DNA of 64,000 nt from Calliopum simillimum (lineage: Eukaryota; Arthropoda; Insecta; Diptera; Lauxaniidae). The translations under genes and the position numbers were made by a program. The stretch is from positions 22,135,187 to 22,199,186 of the forward strand of contig OX638368.1 of the NCBI GenBank assembly GCA_951812925.1. The letters are read 5' to 3'. The notes under the pieces were generated by a model. That model was given only the letters and a program-made list of their open reading frames with translations, made no database searches and was not told where the DNA came from. Positions 10,428 to 20,751 of the stretch are shown here, piece after piece. Position 1 is the stretch's first letter. The number at the start of each line of letters is the position of its first letter.

Positions 10428-10628
10428 TTAAATCTTAGCACTTCCATATTTTGTTGATAGTCTATTAACATTTATAACAGCTTGCAACTGATTGTTCAAG
10501 GCTTTTACTAAGCCTGAGCAAACATCCGGTTGAATGCCATTCCATTCTTTGACCAATTCACCCATAATCTTAGTGATGTTACAGATAGACCTGCTGTAGA
10601 GTATCTTGCTACATTCGGAGCATATCGA
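10428..10628 (-). pseudogene. Tc1-like transposase relic, C-terminal end
   Basis: The frame ends with EWNGIQPDVCSGLVKALN then QAVINVNRLSTKY, the usual last ~35 residues of Tc1-family transposases. It continues the relic at 12148-12430; the two are separated by a 1.5-kb insertion. Confidence 0.7.
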
Positions 10629-11118
10629 AACATCCAACGAAAAAGTTTGTAACTCAAGTTACCAACTTTTTGCGGGACAATGATTTTCGAATTCTGCGCT
10701 TTAGACTCTATCTTGTGTCAAATTTTGGTGCCTCTAGCTTGAAATTTGAAGGCCTGGGAGCAATTTTTGAAGTTACAACCTAAGTATATTTTAGAGAGGT
10801 TTCCATGTAAAAACTTAGCAACTTAAGTTGATAACTTATGCACGGGACAAAAATAACAAATTGCGTTGGTAACTTAACTTACAAAGTTATTAGTTAATTT
10901 TTCTTTAAAAATCAGTGGTTGTAAGTCCTACATACCAACGTAATGTTCGTAGAATATTTTTTAATGGTAGTTGGCAAGTTAAGTTACCAACTTTTCTCAT
11001 GGAACATTTGGTTATTGAAACAGAACATAATTTGTAACTACCCAACAGAAAATTTCGATGCGCATCCCCAAGATGCAATAGCGATGCGCATCGTTCTCGC
11101 ATCCAAAGAGCTGATTTG

Positions 11119-11312
11119 TATGCGCATATTTTCTGCGCTATAGGTAGCGAGAGCGAAGCGCATCCAAAGAGCTTTTCTGGATGCGAGAGCGATGCGCATC
11201 CAAAGAGCATTTCTGGTAGCGAGAGCGATGCGCATCCAAAGAGCATTTCTGGATGCGAGAGCGATGCGCATCCAAAGAGCATTTCTGGTAGCGAGAACGA
11301 TGCGCTTTCGGT
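11119..11312. repeat. 36-bp tandem array (block 1), 72-bp higher-order period
   Basis: Units start near 11155, 11191, 11227, 11263 and 11299 with GATGCGCATCCAAAGAGCAT. They alternate between TTCTGGATGCGAGAGC and TTCTGGTAGCGAGAGC, giving a 72-bp double unit. Because 36 is a multiple of three, several frames stay open by chance on both strands. Confidence 0.9.
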
Positions 11313-11372
11313 CACGTATTAACGTACAAAACAAAATAAATCAATAAGTCGTCTTCGTAAGAGCGCGATGAT

Positions 11373-11548
11373 AGAGCAGTGGTCTAGCGACTGGCACTGC
11401 GATTGAGAGTTGTAGCAACCGTGAGGTCCTCGGTTCAACTCCGGCCCAGACCTAACACAAAAGTTTTCAACTTGCAATTTTTCAATTAGAATTAATTTAG
11501 TAAAATAAAAATAATTATAATTACATCAAAAAAAAAAAAATAAAAAAT
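11373..11548 (+). mobile_element. tRNA-derived SINE, putative
   Basis: A tRNA-like head carries an A-box-like TAGCGACTGG (11385-11394) and a B-box GGTTCAACTCC (11432-11442), the internal RNA polymerase III promoter pair. It is followed by an AT-rich body and an A-rich tail at 11525-11548. The head folds poorly as a real tRNA (weak acceptor stem), so a SINE is the better call than a tRNA gene. It sits between the two 36-bp array blocks. Confidence 0.55.
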
Positions 11549-11624
11549 AATAGTCTGATGTGTCTTTGTTGACGAAAGACGTAAAATTTCAATTAAAAAT
11601 AAATTTTTTAAATATTTTTATTGT

Positions 11625-11800
11625 CATCCAAAAAGCATCCAAAGAGTATTTCTGAATGCGAGAGCGATGCGCATCCAAAGAGCATTTCTGGTAGCGAGAG
11701 CAAAGCGCATCCAAAGAGCATTTCTGGATGCGAGAGCGATGCGCATCCAAAGAGCATTTCTGGTAGCGAGAGCGAAGCGCTTCCTTCCAATGACATGCCA
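11625..11800. repeat. 36-bp tandem array (block 2)
   Basis: Same unit and orientation as the array at 11119-11312; units start near 11666, 11702, 11738 and 11774. Decayed copies (GAGAGATGCGCTTC, TTTAGAGCGCTTC) trail to about 11890. The two blocks may be one array split by the SINE-bearing segment. Confidence 0.9.
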
Positions 11801-12147
11801 ATGTTAATTTCAGCGCTTTTGGCAACGAGAGAGATGCGCTTCACTGCTGCTTTAGAGCGCTTCAGAAGCGCTATTGATGCGCTCCATTCCCCATTGGGTA
11901 GATTTACAACTCATATGTATTCATTTTTATCCAAGCAATAAGTTGAAATCGTTCATATCTCTGTAAATCCATTTGGAATAGTGACAACGTATTAATAGTC
12001 GAAAAATCTTTATTTGGACTACAGATTTCCAAAGTATTTATTCAATTTTAGTTTTTGGTTTTCTTTTTTTAACGAGAACAATACAAAAATTATCATAACT
12101 AAAAACTACGATTTTCGAGTTACCAACTTTTACGTTAGACGTATCGA

Positions 12148-12430
12148 TACATTTTTAATCACGTTCATATCAGGTGAATGAGGAGGCGTTTACAATAGCT
12201 TGGGATAGTTTTGTATCAGCCATAATTGCACTACATGGGAAGTGTTCTTCGGGTCATTATCTTGGAAAATGCAAAGTTCTCTTCAATACCAAGTTTTTTA
12301 GCGTTTTGCATAACATTATTTTCGAAATGTTAAGGTAACCATACTTATCCATTAAATTCAGTGTTTGGTTGTCGCCATACATAAGCTTTGCCATTTAAAA
12401 AATGGGAATAATTACAAGAATATCAGGCCT
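12148..12430 (-). pseudogene. Tc1-like transposase relic, catalytic region
   Basis: Minus-strand frames give KAYVWRQPNTEFN, NVMQNAKKLGIEENF, then FQDNDPKNTSHVVQLW (12241-12267 holds FQDNDPKNT) and PPHSPDMNVI. The QDNDPKHTS block and the SPD(M/L)NP(I) block surround the second aspartate and the third acidic catalytic residue of Tc1 transposases. The glycine-rich GGGS block is deleted, and a stop and frameshifts are present. The C-terminus continues at 10428-10628. Confidence 0.8.
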
Positions 12431-12849
12431 GTTCAGTAATCCGATGGTTTCAATTACTATTCATTTCGGAAGCTTTTAAATGAAAATGGTGAGTCACACG
12501 ATAAAAAGTATTAGAATGTTTTACGTGGAGGATTACAGATTTTACAAATAATATTGATTTGTATCAACGAAAGGGTAAACGTTTAGGAAATATTCGATAA
12601 ATTGAATTTTTCGACTTTTTGCGGTTATTTAAGAATATTTTTCGAACGGTTACTTTTTCGTTAATGCAAATCTTGATTTCTTATACGAGAAAAAATTTTA
12701 CTATACTTATGTACTTATTTATGTATGTTTGGAACGGGCAAAACTTTTTCTCGAAAACGGCTGCAGTGATTTTAATGAAACTTCTGACAATGTTATACAT
12801 TAGCATACAATGAAGAATGAGCTAGGTTTGAACTTTGTAAATACTCACC
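12431..12849. other. Non-coding stretch
   Basis: No feature supported beyond AT-rich unique-looking sequence. Confidence 0.4.
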
Positions 12850-13285
12850 AGGGGGCGTGGCACCGCCCTAAAGTTTAAATTTGATTTGGTCATAACTCGT
12901 AAACCGTACAAGGTATTTGAATGAAATTTGGTGGACGGCTACGGTTTAATAATACCTTGTAACGAACGAAAAGTGAACGGGATCGAATAAGTGTCACGCC
13001 CACTTTTTAACCCTTGAAAACTTTAATTCAATATTACTCGAAAACAACTCCAACAATTTTGGATACAAGGTATTTTAATGAAATTTGGTATGTAGGTACT
13101 GCTTATCAATGCCTTGCTATAAGCGAAAAGTGGGCGGTATCGAAGAATTGCAACGCCCCCTTTTTAACCATTGAAAATTTTGATTCAATATTACTCGAAA
13201 ACGACTCCAACAATTTTAATGCAAATTTAAGAGATTAAACCCTTGAAGACTAGTATTAATTTGTAATATGCCCACAAAAATATAA

Positions 13286-13905
13286 TCTCTATATATAAAA
13301 ATGAAATGGTGTCCGTATGTAGCTTATGGACGCGGAAACTACACGGTCGATTTACACGATTTTTTTTCAAAATGGTTTCTTATTGTCTGTAGAAGGTTCG
13401 TTAGGGGGTGAGATGCTGCTGAGGGGGTCGGGGGTTGCACCCCCCATACAAAAAAATACAAAAAATGCTATATCTCTGCACTTATACAAGCTATGATTAT
13501 GAAAGTTGGTGAGATTTTGCATATTGTATCTACCATTCACAATGCAAAACATGGGGGATATTAGGTGTGGGAGAATTGCATCCTCTTTACAAAAAATATA
13601 CAAAATACTATATTTCTTCACATATGTCAGATATCGTTATAAACTTGGTACATACATGGTTGTATATTCTATCTACCATTCACCTTGAAAAAATTTGGGA
13701 GGGGGGGAGAGAAGGGACTCACCTTTCATACAAAAAATATATAAAATGATATATCTCTGCACATATGGGAGCTATGATTATAAAAGTTGACACATGGATC
13801 TTAAAATCCTTGGTGATTGGAAAAGAGGGACGATGGAGATGGATGGGACTTCATACGTAAAGGGCATCGGGAACGGGCGAACGAAGTCGCAACCAGGCCA
13901 GCTAG
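13286..13905 (+). mobile_element. Non-autonomous Helitron, 620 bp
   Basis: Begins TCTCTATATATAAAAATG after an A and ends GGCCAGCTAG before a T, matching Helitron rules (5' TC, 3' CTRR, insertion between A and T, no duplication). A small stem GGCGA/TCGC lies just before the 3' end. The uninterrupted paralogous sequence at 15154-15180 reads straight across the junction (...AAATATAA|TACGGTATAAAAAG), an empty site within the same window. The body has GGGGGTTGCACCCCCCATA and repeated ATATCTCTGCACATAT segments. No Rep/helicase frame. Confidence 0.85.
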
Positions 13906-14048
13906 TACGCTATAAAAAGAATACTACTCAAGCAATCTTTCTGAATTTAACTGTAAGGAGCCTACTTGCAATTAGGCACCTACGATCCAAAAGTGGGCAA
14001 AATATCGCCGGTGCGCGTGGAACCTCCCATACAAGTAAAACACATTAA

Positions 14049-15044
14049 CACATTGACTGCCAGACCAAATTTTGTACTGTTTCCTAGGGTGCCAAAATTT
14101 TTTTTTCTATTTTCATGTTTTATATGAAATAACGGTCATTGTTAGGTGTTGAGTTGCGTTTCTACAACTTTTGGAAGTGCTAGAAAAGATTTAGTCCTGG
14201 CTATTGAATATCATAGCCACGGCACCCTATGTAAAGATAGACGTCTATCTGTTTGCCAAGTGCCGTGGCTATTATTTTCAATAGCCAGGAAGAAGAAAAA
14301 AGTGTTATAAAGTTAACAGTACTGTATATAAATATATGGGACGTTTCACGTCAACCGCCCATCTCCGTCGCGAGAATTTGTGCAGACGGAAAATAAAGTT
14401 TTGGATCCCAAAATTTTCGTTTTTTTTAAAGCTTTTGAAACCCCAGTAGCGCTTTTAAAAATTTCAATATGAAAACATTGTAAAACGTGCCGAAAGGGGT
14501 CGTAAAATAATTTTTTTTTTTAAATATTTTGGCGTAAATTGCATCACCCGAGGGTTTTGTGGGTCGCTGATCACGAATCTGAAGCCAAAATTTGAGAATT
14601 CTTAAATCCAAGATGGTGAATGCACACATTGTGGGAAAATCCTAATTTTGAGCAAGTCGAAAAAATAAAGCTAGAGTTGTTCAAATTCGTCCAAATAGCT
14701 TGGAAATACTTATTAAGGTATCATGCTTGCATAGTTTGAGAAGCCTACCGTTATTTTTTCGACTTTTAGCTATTAGAATTTTTCCACACTGAAATAGTTT
14801 TTATTATTTCTCAAAATAAATGGCTATAAAATCTAAACAAAGCAAACACTCCTCAAACCAAGTTCACTTAGCACTAAGAGTGGTAATAAGCTTTTCGTTT
14901 TGTATTGAATTTTGTTTCTAGAGGCTATGCATTTTTCATGACGAGGCAAAATAACAAAAAACTACTGGCTATGGAAATCCATAGCCATAAGCCTGAATGA
15001 AACTGTACTGGATATTGAAATCAATAGCCATGGCAGCCAATGTG
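14049..15044. mobile_element. piggyBac-like TTAA element, 996 bp, non-autonomous
   Basis: Terminal inverted repeats CACATTGACTGCCA and CACATTGGCTGCCA differ at one base and are flanked by TTAA (14045-14048 and 15045-15048). The sequence ACACATTAAATGCTAT at 15302-15317 in the second repeat copy is the empty site. The TIR resembles (C)CCATTGACTGCC ends of insect piggyBac relatives. Inside is a ~95-bp hairpin (14196-14290, CTGGCTATTGA arms), and CATAGCC/GGCTATG motifs recur near both ends. No transposase. Confidence 0.85.
14196..14290. repeat. Hairpin inside the piggyBac-like element
   Basis: Arms CTGGCTATTGAATATCATAG then CCACGGCAC and their inverted partners GTGCCGTGGCTATTATTTTC then AATAGCCAG face each other around a loop containing the palindrome AGATAGACGTCTATCT. 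Confidence 0.8.
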
Positions 15045-15430
15045 TTAAATGCTATTTCTCGCAAATGGTACAACATATTTTGATGAAATTTGGTGGACGG
15101 CTACTGCTCAATAATACCTTGTAACGAACGAAAAGTTAAAGGACGTGGCACCGCCCACTAAAATATAATACGGTATAAAAAGAAAACCAATAAAGCAATC
15201 ATTTTAAAATTAACTGTGGGGAGCCTACTTGCAACTAGGCACCTACGGTCTAAAAGTGGGCAAAATATCGTCGGTGCGCGTGGAACCTCCCATACAATTA
15301 AAACACATTAAATGCTATATCTCGCAAATGGTACAACATATTTTGATGAAATTTGGTATGAGCATGAGTATCTGAAGCATAACAAAAAGTGGGCTTTGTT
15401 CAATAATTGTCACGCCCACTTTTTATCAAA

Positions 15431-16272
15431 ACAAAAATTTTGTTAATAACTCAGGCACAAAAAAAATGGAATGAACTTTTTATTTCTTCTACGTATATGC
15501 ATTCTTACGTACTTTTCGACGCTTAATCCGTCTTCATCAGCAGAACTGTCATTATACCTGCAGTATTTTGAAATATCCTTGCTTGAAGTTGAACAAAACG
15601 CTGTGTTCAGCCTTACAGCTTAGCTACAAAAAAAGGTGCAACTCTTTTTATTAATGGCATTGAATAGCCAAACTCTTCCTTTTCAAAATATCCATGCGAA
15701 CTTTTCCAATAGGTCTCTTACTTTCCGAGTTATGATGCAAAAGACGAAAAATTTTGGGTGCTTGGCATATGCCATTTATTTATTTTAGGGCATTCTATCT
15801 CACCAAAAAAAATGTTAAGTTTTTGATATTTTTCTATTCCATCCGATACTTTGCGAGTTTTTTCTTATTGTTATTCTCATCGGTTAATTAATCGTTTTGA
15901 AAGCATGAAAATTAGAGGCGAAAAGATACAAAAAAAAACATCGACTAAAATATTATCAGATCGTTGACCGAGCAGGGATCGGTCTCTAGGTACTCAAGAT
16001 TATTTGTAGAACCTGCAATTCTCCACAAAAGAGATTAACGAAGATTCTTTTGCTCTTTATAAAGAAAATTTTTGTGGCAAATATAATGTAAAAACAAGTT
16101 GGTTTATTTAGAAAAAAATTTCAATAGAATTTCTTCTATTGCAACATAAGCAGCCAAATATTTGGTCATTTTAAAGTTTTTTCATATTAATTGGCTAAAA
16201 AAAAAAAATACAATAACTTGCAAATAAAGTTACATTACAAACTTAATAGGCCATTTGAGGTTATAACGTCAT
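15431..16272 (-). other. mRpL40 downstream region and 3' UTR
   Basis: No coding sequence. The 3' UTR of mRpL40 must run left from 16272. An AATAAA on the minus strand (TTTATT at 16103-16108) is a candidate polyadenylation signal about 165 bases after the stop. The rest is AT-rich without a recognised element. Confidence 0.4.
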
Positions 16273-19195
16273 CTATTCCCATTTCTTAGTTTTATTTATG
16301 TATTCGCCATCAGGGCTTTCATAATTTGGTATTGGTGGTGTTGATACCGGACCCGTCACTGTAATTGGTAGTAGTCCAATATCTGGTTGTATGGCTTCTT
16401 GATATAATTCTTCTGATTCTTTACGCAATTCTTCTAAGGCTTTATTTTGTGACTGCAACAGTCGATCGATGGTTTGAAAATCAGCCACTTTTTCTTCGTG
16501 CTTGTAGCGAGCCCATTGTTTATTAAGTTGCACACGTTTTTCTAATTCCAAAACACCGATTGCAGGTAAATGGCGTGCACGTTGTCTGTAAAAGTAAACA
16601 ACTAATTAATAATTACATAATGTTGTACAATATTTAAATCATATAAATTGCTTTCTTAAAAAAAATGTAGTTTGAAATTGAATGATCAATTTCGAAAAGG
16701 TCACATCTCCGAATTTCAAAAGTTTTCAGGAAACGAAATAAACTGATTATTTTCTAAAGTAGTACAATATTTACAAAAGTTATTTTGAATTACATTTTAT
16801 GGCCAAATATCAATCGAATCAATGAATTAACGATAATTAATAGAAATTCTTTAAAAAGCATGGTACAAAAGCATACACGCCACCCAAGAAAAATATAAAT
16901 CGAAATATCGTGAACACAAAAAAAATAAAAAAAAAAAATTGTTTTTAAAATAGGTTCATTGATAACTTTTTGAAAAAAGATTGAAAAACGGTATAATTGA
17001 AAAAACACAACAAACCAAAACAAAATTACTTATTTTCGATTAATTTGTTCGAGCTTAATCCAAATCCGGTCTTTGAACCGCTTTATCACTTATAGTTTTT
17101 GAGATATCTTAATCTGAAAGTTCAAAAACACGATTTTTGAGGTTATGTAGAGAATGCACGGAATTGATTAACTCTTTTTTTTACTAAACGCATCGCTTTT
17201 TCGTCTTCAAAATAAGCTATGATTTGGTCATGTGTGGTTTTTTTTTAAAGTTATGACCATTTTAAAATGACGCATGAAGCTATCTTGAAAAAATTTTTAA
17301 AGTTTGTTAAGTCGCGACCTTAGAACAACAGGGTTCTAACTGACATTTTTTGTGAAATTGAGTTATATATTGTATGTATTCTCCTTTAACTCCTAGGAGG
17401 AGCATAGGGCCAAAGGAACATAGGGCCTTCGTACTAAATAGACCACGCTCTTTCGATTACCGCTACTCAAATATTTCTATCTCGTATGGTTTCTGAGATA
17501 ATTAATGAAATTGAGATGCACAAGGTTCTATCTACACATATTCAAATTAAAATTAATTTCACAAAGTTCTAACTGCCAGATAGAACTTTGTGTTTCTGTA
17601 AGAGAGCAGGCAAATTAGAAACCAACACTTAATATTTATGCAGTTTTTGAAAAAAGGACGAAAAACGGAAGAAATCGAATCGAAGATAGTCATTTTGATA
17701 TAGTTGCCAACGCTGAATCCGAATCTGGCATCAGAGTTGCTATATCTTAGATGGTTTCTCTTACAGAAAAGCAAAGTTCTATCAGACAAAAAAAAAATCT
17801 TACAGAAACACAAAGTTCTATCTGGCAGTTAGAACCTTGTTCCCAATTTCAAGTACCTTATCGTTTAGCAACAAAGTTCTATCGATTTTTTTAAACTTTA
17901 ATTCCTTATTAACTAGGCAACGTATTTTAATTATTTTAGTATCAATGAAATCGTCGCGACAATCAAATGCTTGTAATATAAATAACATTGTGATTAAAAT
18001 CAATTCATAAAAGTTATACGACATGATTTCTCGAAAGTGATGTGAGTGTAGATAGAACCCTGTTGTTCTAAGGTCGCGAAGTATTAAAAATTTCCAAACC
18101 TAATATTTACAAAGCAGTTGGGTTTTTAAGATGCTAATTTTCGAATTTAGAGATTATGTTATACTTTTAACTATAAATTAACAAGATTGAAAAAAGGTCT
18201 TGGTTTCGATAATCATCTTGACCAAGACCACAGTAGTCTTCATCTTGATCTTCAAATTATATGAGCGTCTTGGTTTTGATCTCGAAAAATTACTAAGACC
18301 AAGACTAATTTAACTAATCACTACATAAAATAGCACAGCAAACAGTAAACAATTTTTAATTGTTTTCAAATCTGTTAACAGCTTGCCGCTCGTTTTATTT
18401 CTGACAGTAAATCCGATGAACCAGTTTCTGTAATTTTTTAAATGTTTAACATAAACACACTGGACAGCAAGCACAACCCAACAATGTCATTTTATTCATG
18501 CTTGTTGGATGTTGTTCGTCGATAGTGGCGGCCCGAAAATAAAAAGTTTTATAGAACGGCCTCTATTCAATCTTCACAAACAGAAATATGATATCTGATT
18601 TTATGCCATTCTTTAGACGCAAACTGCGTGAAGAGGAACATAGTAAGCATGTTTTGTTATGCCATCTGCAGATAAAAAGCTTATTTTGGCGAACCCTTAT
18701 ATAAGACCTTTCGGATACAGCAATTTAAACTTCTGCATTGGTAGATGCTGCTTGAAGTAAGGACGTGCTAGCACTTTCACATAAGACGACTTGCACAATT
18801 TTCTAATGGATCACAAAAATTCCCAAAGCTTATTATAAACGTGACCCCCTGTTCAAATTATAGTGATATTGATTAAAACTTACTCTTTTTCATCGACAAG
18901 TTCCAGCGGTACCTCAAGTTCATCAACCGGCCTTAGCTGGCGTGTATTCTTTTCCAAACGTCTAATTTGCTTTTCCAACTTTTTTTTACGACGATCATCA
19001 CGTTGTTTAAGAATTTGTGGATCAAGTTTCTTTTTCTTCTTTAGCGGTTCAGCGAATAGAACGGGGGAAATGCAAATGTTACGCGCTGTTGCAATTTTCA
19101 GCTCATTTAGTGTTAGTCTAAATCAAACTTAATTTTAGCAATTGTTAAGTTAAATTGGTGAATTGTTACCTTGATAAAGACGCAAGAAAAGACAT
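16273..19195 (-). CDS. mRpL40: Mitochondrial ribosomal protein L40, complete, three coding exons
   Basis: Coding exons on the minus strand are 19195-19170, 19117-18884 and 16585-16273 (TAG at 16273-16275): 573 nt, 190 residues. All junctions are GT-AG and keep frame: TCAAG|GTAACA, TTTAG|ACTAAC, AAAGA|GTAAGT, TACAG|ACAACG. The product starts MSFLASLSRLTLNELK (amphipathic, mitochondrial-targeting in character), then a lysine-rich PLKKKKKLDP segment, a coiled-coil-like KKLEKQIRRLEK, and the family C-terminus KALEELRKESEEL and TPPIPNYESPDGEY. These match the order of motifs in animal MRPL40, a component of the large subunit of the mitochondrial ribosome, and the length is typical (~190-206). Intron 1 is 52 bp; intron 2 is 2298 bp and holds an inverted-repeat element. 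The gene appears functional. Confidence 0.93.
17313..18078. mobile_element. 766-bp inverted-repeat element in mRpL40 intron 2
   Basis: Ends CGCGACCTTAGAACAACAGG and its perfect inverted copy (26-bp match in all) lie at 17313 and 18078, flanked by AAGT at 17309-17312 and 18079-18082, a possible 4-bp target duplication. A second inverted pair sits inside (AGTTCTAACTGCCAGATAGA near 17566 against 17807-17830). It carries the 3' tip of a non-LTR element on the minus strand. The superfamily cannot be named from the ends. It must be spliced out with the intron. Confidence 0.8.
17371..17415 (-). mobile_element. Terminal fragment of the same non-LTR family as at 1774-2365
   Basis: The reverse complement reads GGCCCTATGCTCCTCCTAGG then AGTTAAAGGAGAATACATAC, nearly identical to 2314-2356. 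Only the last ~45 bp are present, so it is an extreme 5' truncation or was captured by the surrounding inverted-repeat element. Confidence 0.75.
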
Positions 19196-19454
19196 ATTTT
19201 AAATGAATAATAATAAAATATTAAATTTTTCACTTTACTTATGTATGAAATGTCACTTTTGACAGTTTGCGTAATATAAAGTTGGTAGTGTTTAGAAGAT
19301 GCAACTTTACGTAGCGATTATACAACCGAAGTGTTCGTGTACATAATCAGAAAGCAAGTATCCCTCTAATAAAGCTGCTTCACTATAGCTCTGTTCCAGA
19401 ACCAAACAAAAGTTAACTTTTGTTACCTTTTGTTACCTTAAGTGCTGGTTCACA

Positions 19455-19561
19455 CGACAAACTAAATTGTCGGGCGATAGTACTATTTTTAGGCAAGGGG
19501 TGGGAAGCGGTTCCTCCGTTTGCCTACAAAAAGTACTATCGCCCGACAGTTTAGTTTGTCG
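19455..19561. repeat. Compact hairpin element upstream of mRpL40
   Basis: The left arm CGACAAACTAAATTGTCGGG then CGATAGTACTATTTTTAGGCA pairs almost completely with 19520-19561 (TGCCTACAAAAAGTACTATC then GCCCGACAGTTTAGTTTGTCG). Arms are about 42 bp with a loop of about 24 bp. It lies 260 bp upstream of the mRpL40 start codon. Most likely a tiny MITE; a structured RNA is an alternative. Confidence 0.8.
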
Positions 19562-20114
19562 GATTACGGATTATGTCAGATTTAACTTTGTCAAAAAATA
19601 AAATAAATTAAATTCAAAAATATATAAAGTTTTCAAATTCAAAAAAATTATTTAACTTTATCAACATTGTGAAGGCGTAACTTAACTTGTTTTTAGCAAA
19701 AAATTATGCAGCATTCAAGACGAATTTATGTAAATTGTAGTTATTCATAAGCAAATTCCATGCACAATTTCAATGGATCAGAAAATTTTAAATGTTTGCT
19801 ATTAAAAGATTTTTCCAATTTTAAACAATATTTTGCATCAAATTTGATTTATGCCAACTTTGTTCACCTTTTTTTTCGGTTTGACAAATGTGAGCTAGCT
19901 AACTGTGAAATTGGAAATTTCTTAAAGGCCGCTTAAGCTTCGCTAACGGTTTAGCTAAGCTAAAGCTTAAGTGCACATTATGAAATTGGCCCTTAATAAA
20001 CCTTCGGTGGAAAGAGGCTATATAATCGCTTTGTAGTTTTTTTTTTTAAAGTACGAAGTGCGAAACTTTCTGTTGGTTTTGGCAACGCTGCACGACGGAC
20101 GAGTTCAAGTAAAA

Positions 20115-20122
20115 TATCGATA
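20115..20122 (+). promoter_or_regulatory. DRE-like motif TATCGATA
   Basis: Exact match to the DNA-replication-related element bound by DREF in fly housekeeping promoters. The following 20150-20390 sequence looks like leader sequence and contains possible splice donors (GATTTGGTAAGT at 20380), but no coding exon can be tied to it, so a plus-strand gene start here is only a suggestion. Confidence 0.35.
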
Positions 20123-20525
20123 AGTTTTGAGTTAGAAGCACTTCACTAGTTGCAGCTGATATTTTAAATTTTAAAAGTGTTTATTTTGAGCTGTGCATTG
20201 TGCAATGTGAAAGTTATACGTGTATTAACCGGTGTTAGAAAAAATGCAAAGAATATCGATTCTTGCAAGTAAATAACAAGTGCAAAAATTTATTTAATTT
20301 GTTCATATCGTATTTAATTTATTTATTGGAATATTATAACTTTTTAAACGAAACGAAGTGACCGATTCTCGAGAAGATTTGGTAAGTATTCGCGGAATTG
20401 ATTTAAAAAAAATGCCAAATAAACAAAAGCAGCTACCAAACAGCTGGCATTCATTATAGAAAAATATCGACAGCTCGAAAACTGCACCAGTCACTTGAAT
20501 TTACCAATTCAATTCTAAAAACCTA

Positions 20526-20601
20526 GTGGGGGTTATCGTGAATCAAGACTCTATTGCAGTTTTAGAAAATTCCCCGGGAATCTTGATTCGCGATAACTCA
20601 C
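20526..20601. repeat. Short hairpin element 1 (GGGGGTTATCGTGAATCAAGA end)
   Basis: GTGGGGGTTATCGTGAATCA opens the element and TGATTCGCGATAACTCAC closes it as its inverted copy (approximate). Its right 53 bp are a direct repeat of the right end of the neighbour at 20645-20751. Confidence 0.7.
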
Positions 20602-20644
20602 AGTATCTTCTTAACTAATGTCTTTTCACTGTCAGTTTAATATT

Positions 20645-20751
20645 GGGGGTTATCGTGAATAAATATTCCCGGGGAATTTTCTCAAACTGCCGTGCATTCT
20701 CTATTGCAGTTTCAGAAAACTCCCCGGGAATCTTGATTCACGATAACCCCC
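20645..20751. repeat. Short hairpin element 2, same family
   Basis: GGGGGTTATCGTGAATAAAT and inner TTCCCCGGGAATTTTCTC and AAACTGC face their inverted copies GCAGTTTCAGAAAACTCCCC then GGGAATCTTGATTCACG and ATAACCCCC. ATT flanks both sides. Non-coding. Confidence 0.8.

Larger units (their letters stand above)
10629..12142. mobile_element. ~1.5-kb inverted-repeat element inserted in the Tc1 relic
   Basis: The left end (ACATCCAACGAAAAAGTTTG then TAACTC) matches the inverted right end (ACGTCTAACGTAAAAGTTGG then TAACTC) at about 22 of 26 bases. ATCGA precedes the left end (10624-10628) and follows the right end (12143-12147), a possible 5-bp target duplication. Inside, the motif AAGTTACCAACTTTT recurs in both orientations (near 10653, 10978 and 12122) before two blocks of 36-bp tandem repeats and a SINE. 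No protein is recognisable. Boundaries are good to a few bases; the superfamily is unknown. Confidence 0.6.
12850..15430 (+). repeat. Degenerate repeat region with GGGCG...CGCCC motifs, two long copies
   Basis: Blocks sharing AAATTTGGTGGACGGCTAC, AATACCTTGTAACGAACGAAAA and CGCCCAC occur at 12860-13285 and 15050-15430. A second shared block (GGAGCCTACTTGCAAYTAGGC to CCTCCCATACAA) occurs at 13955-14040 and 15213-15297. Copy 1 is interrupted by a Helitron (13286-13905) and a TTAA element (14049-15044); copy 2 at 15083-15340 is uninterrupted at both places. This looks like a tandemly repeated non-autonomous element; no protein. Confidence 0.75.

Noticed and set aside
11038..11334. Open frames of 98-136 codons on both strands with 12-residue repeats
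   Set aside because: They follow from the 36-bp tandem unit, a multiple of three without stops in several frames. No start context or domain.
11373..11460. tRNA gene
   Set aside because: A- and B-boxes are present, but acceptor and anticodon stems do not pair well and an A-rich tail follows, so a SINE is more likely.
11119..11800. CRISPR-like array
   Set aside because: The repeats are contiguous without unique spacers, and the genome is eukaryotic.
11589..11941. Open frames of 78-106 codons with repeats
   Set aside because: Same artefact over the second 36-bp array.
20210..20400. Possible first exon and donor site of a plus-strand gene
   Set aside because: A GTAAGT donor and a DRE upstream are suggestive, but no downstream coding exon could be linked, so only the DRE was listed, at low confidence.
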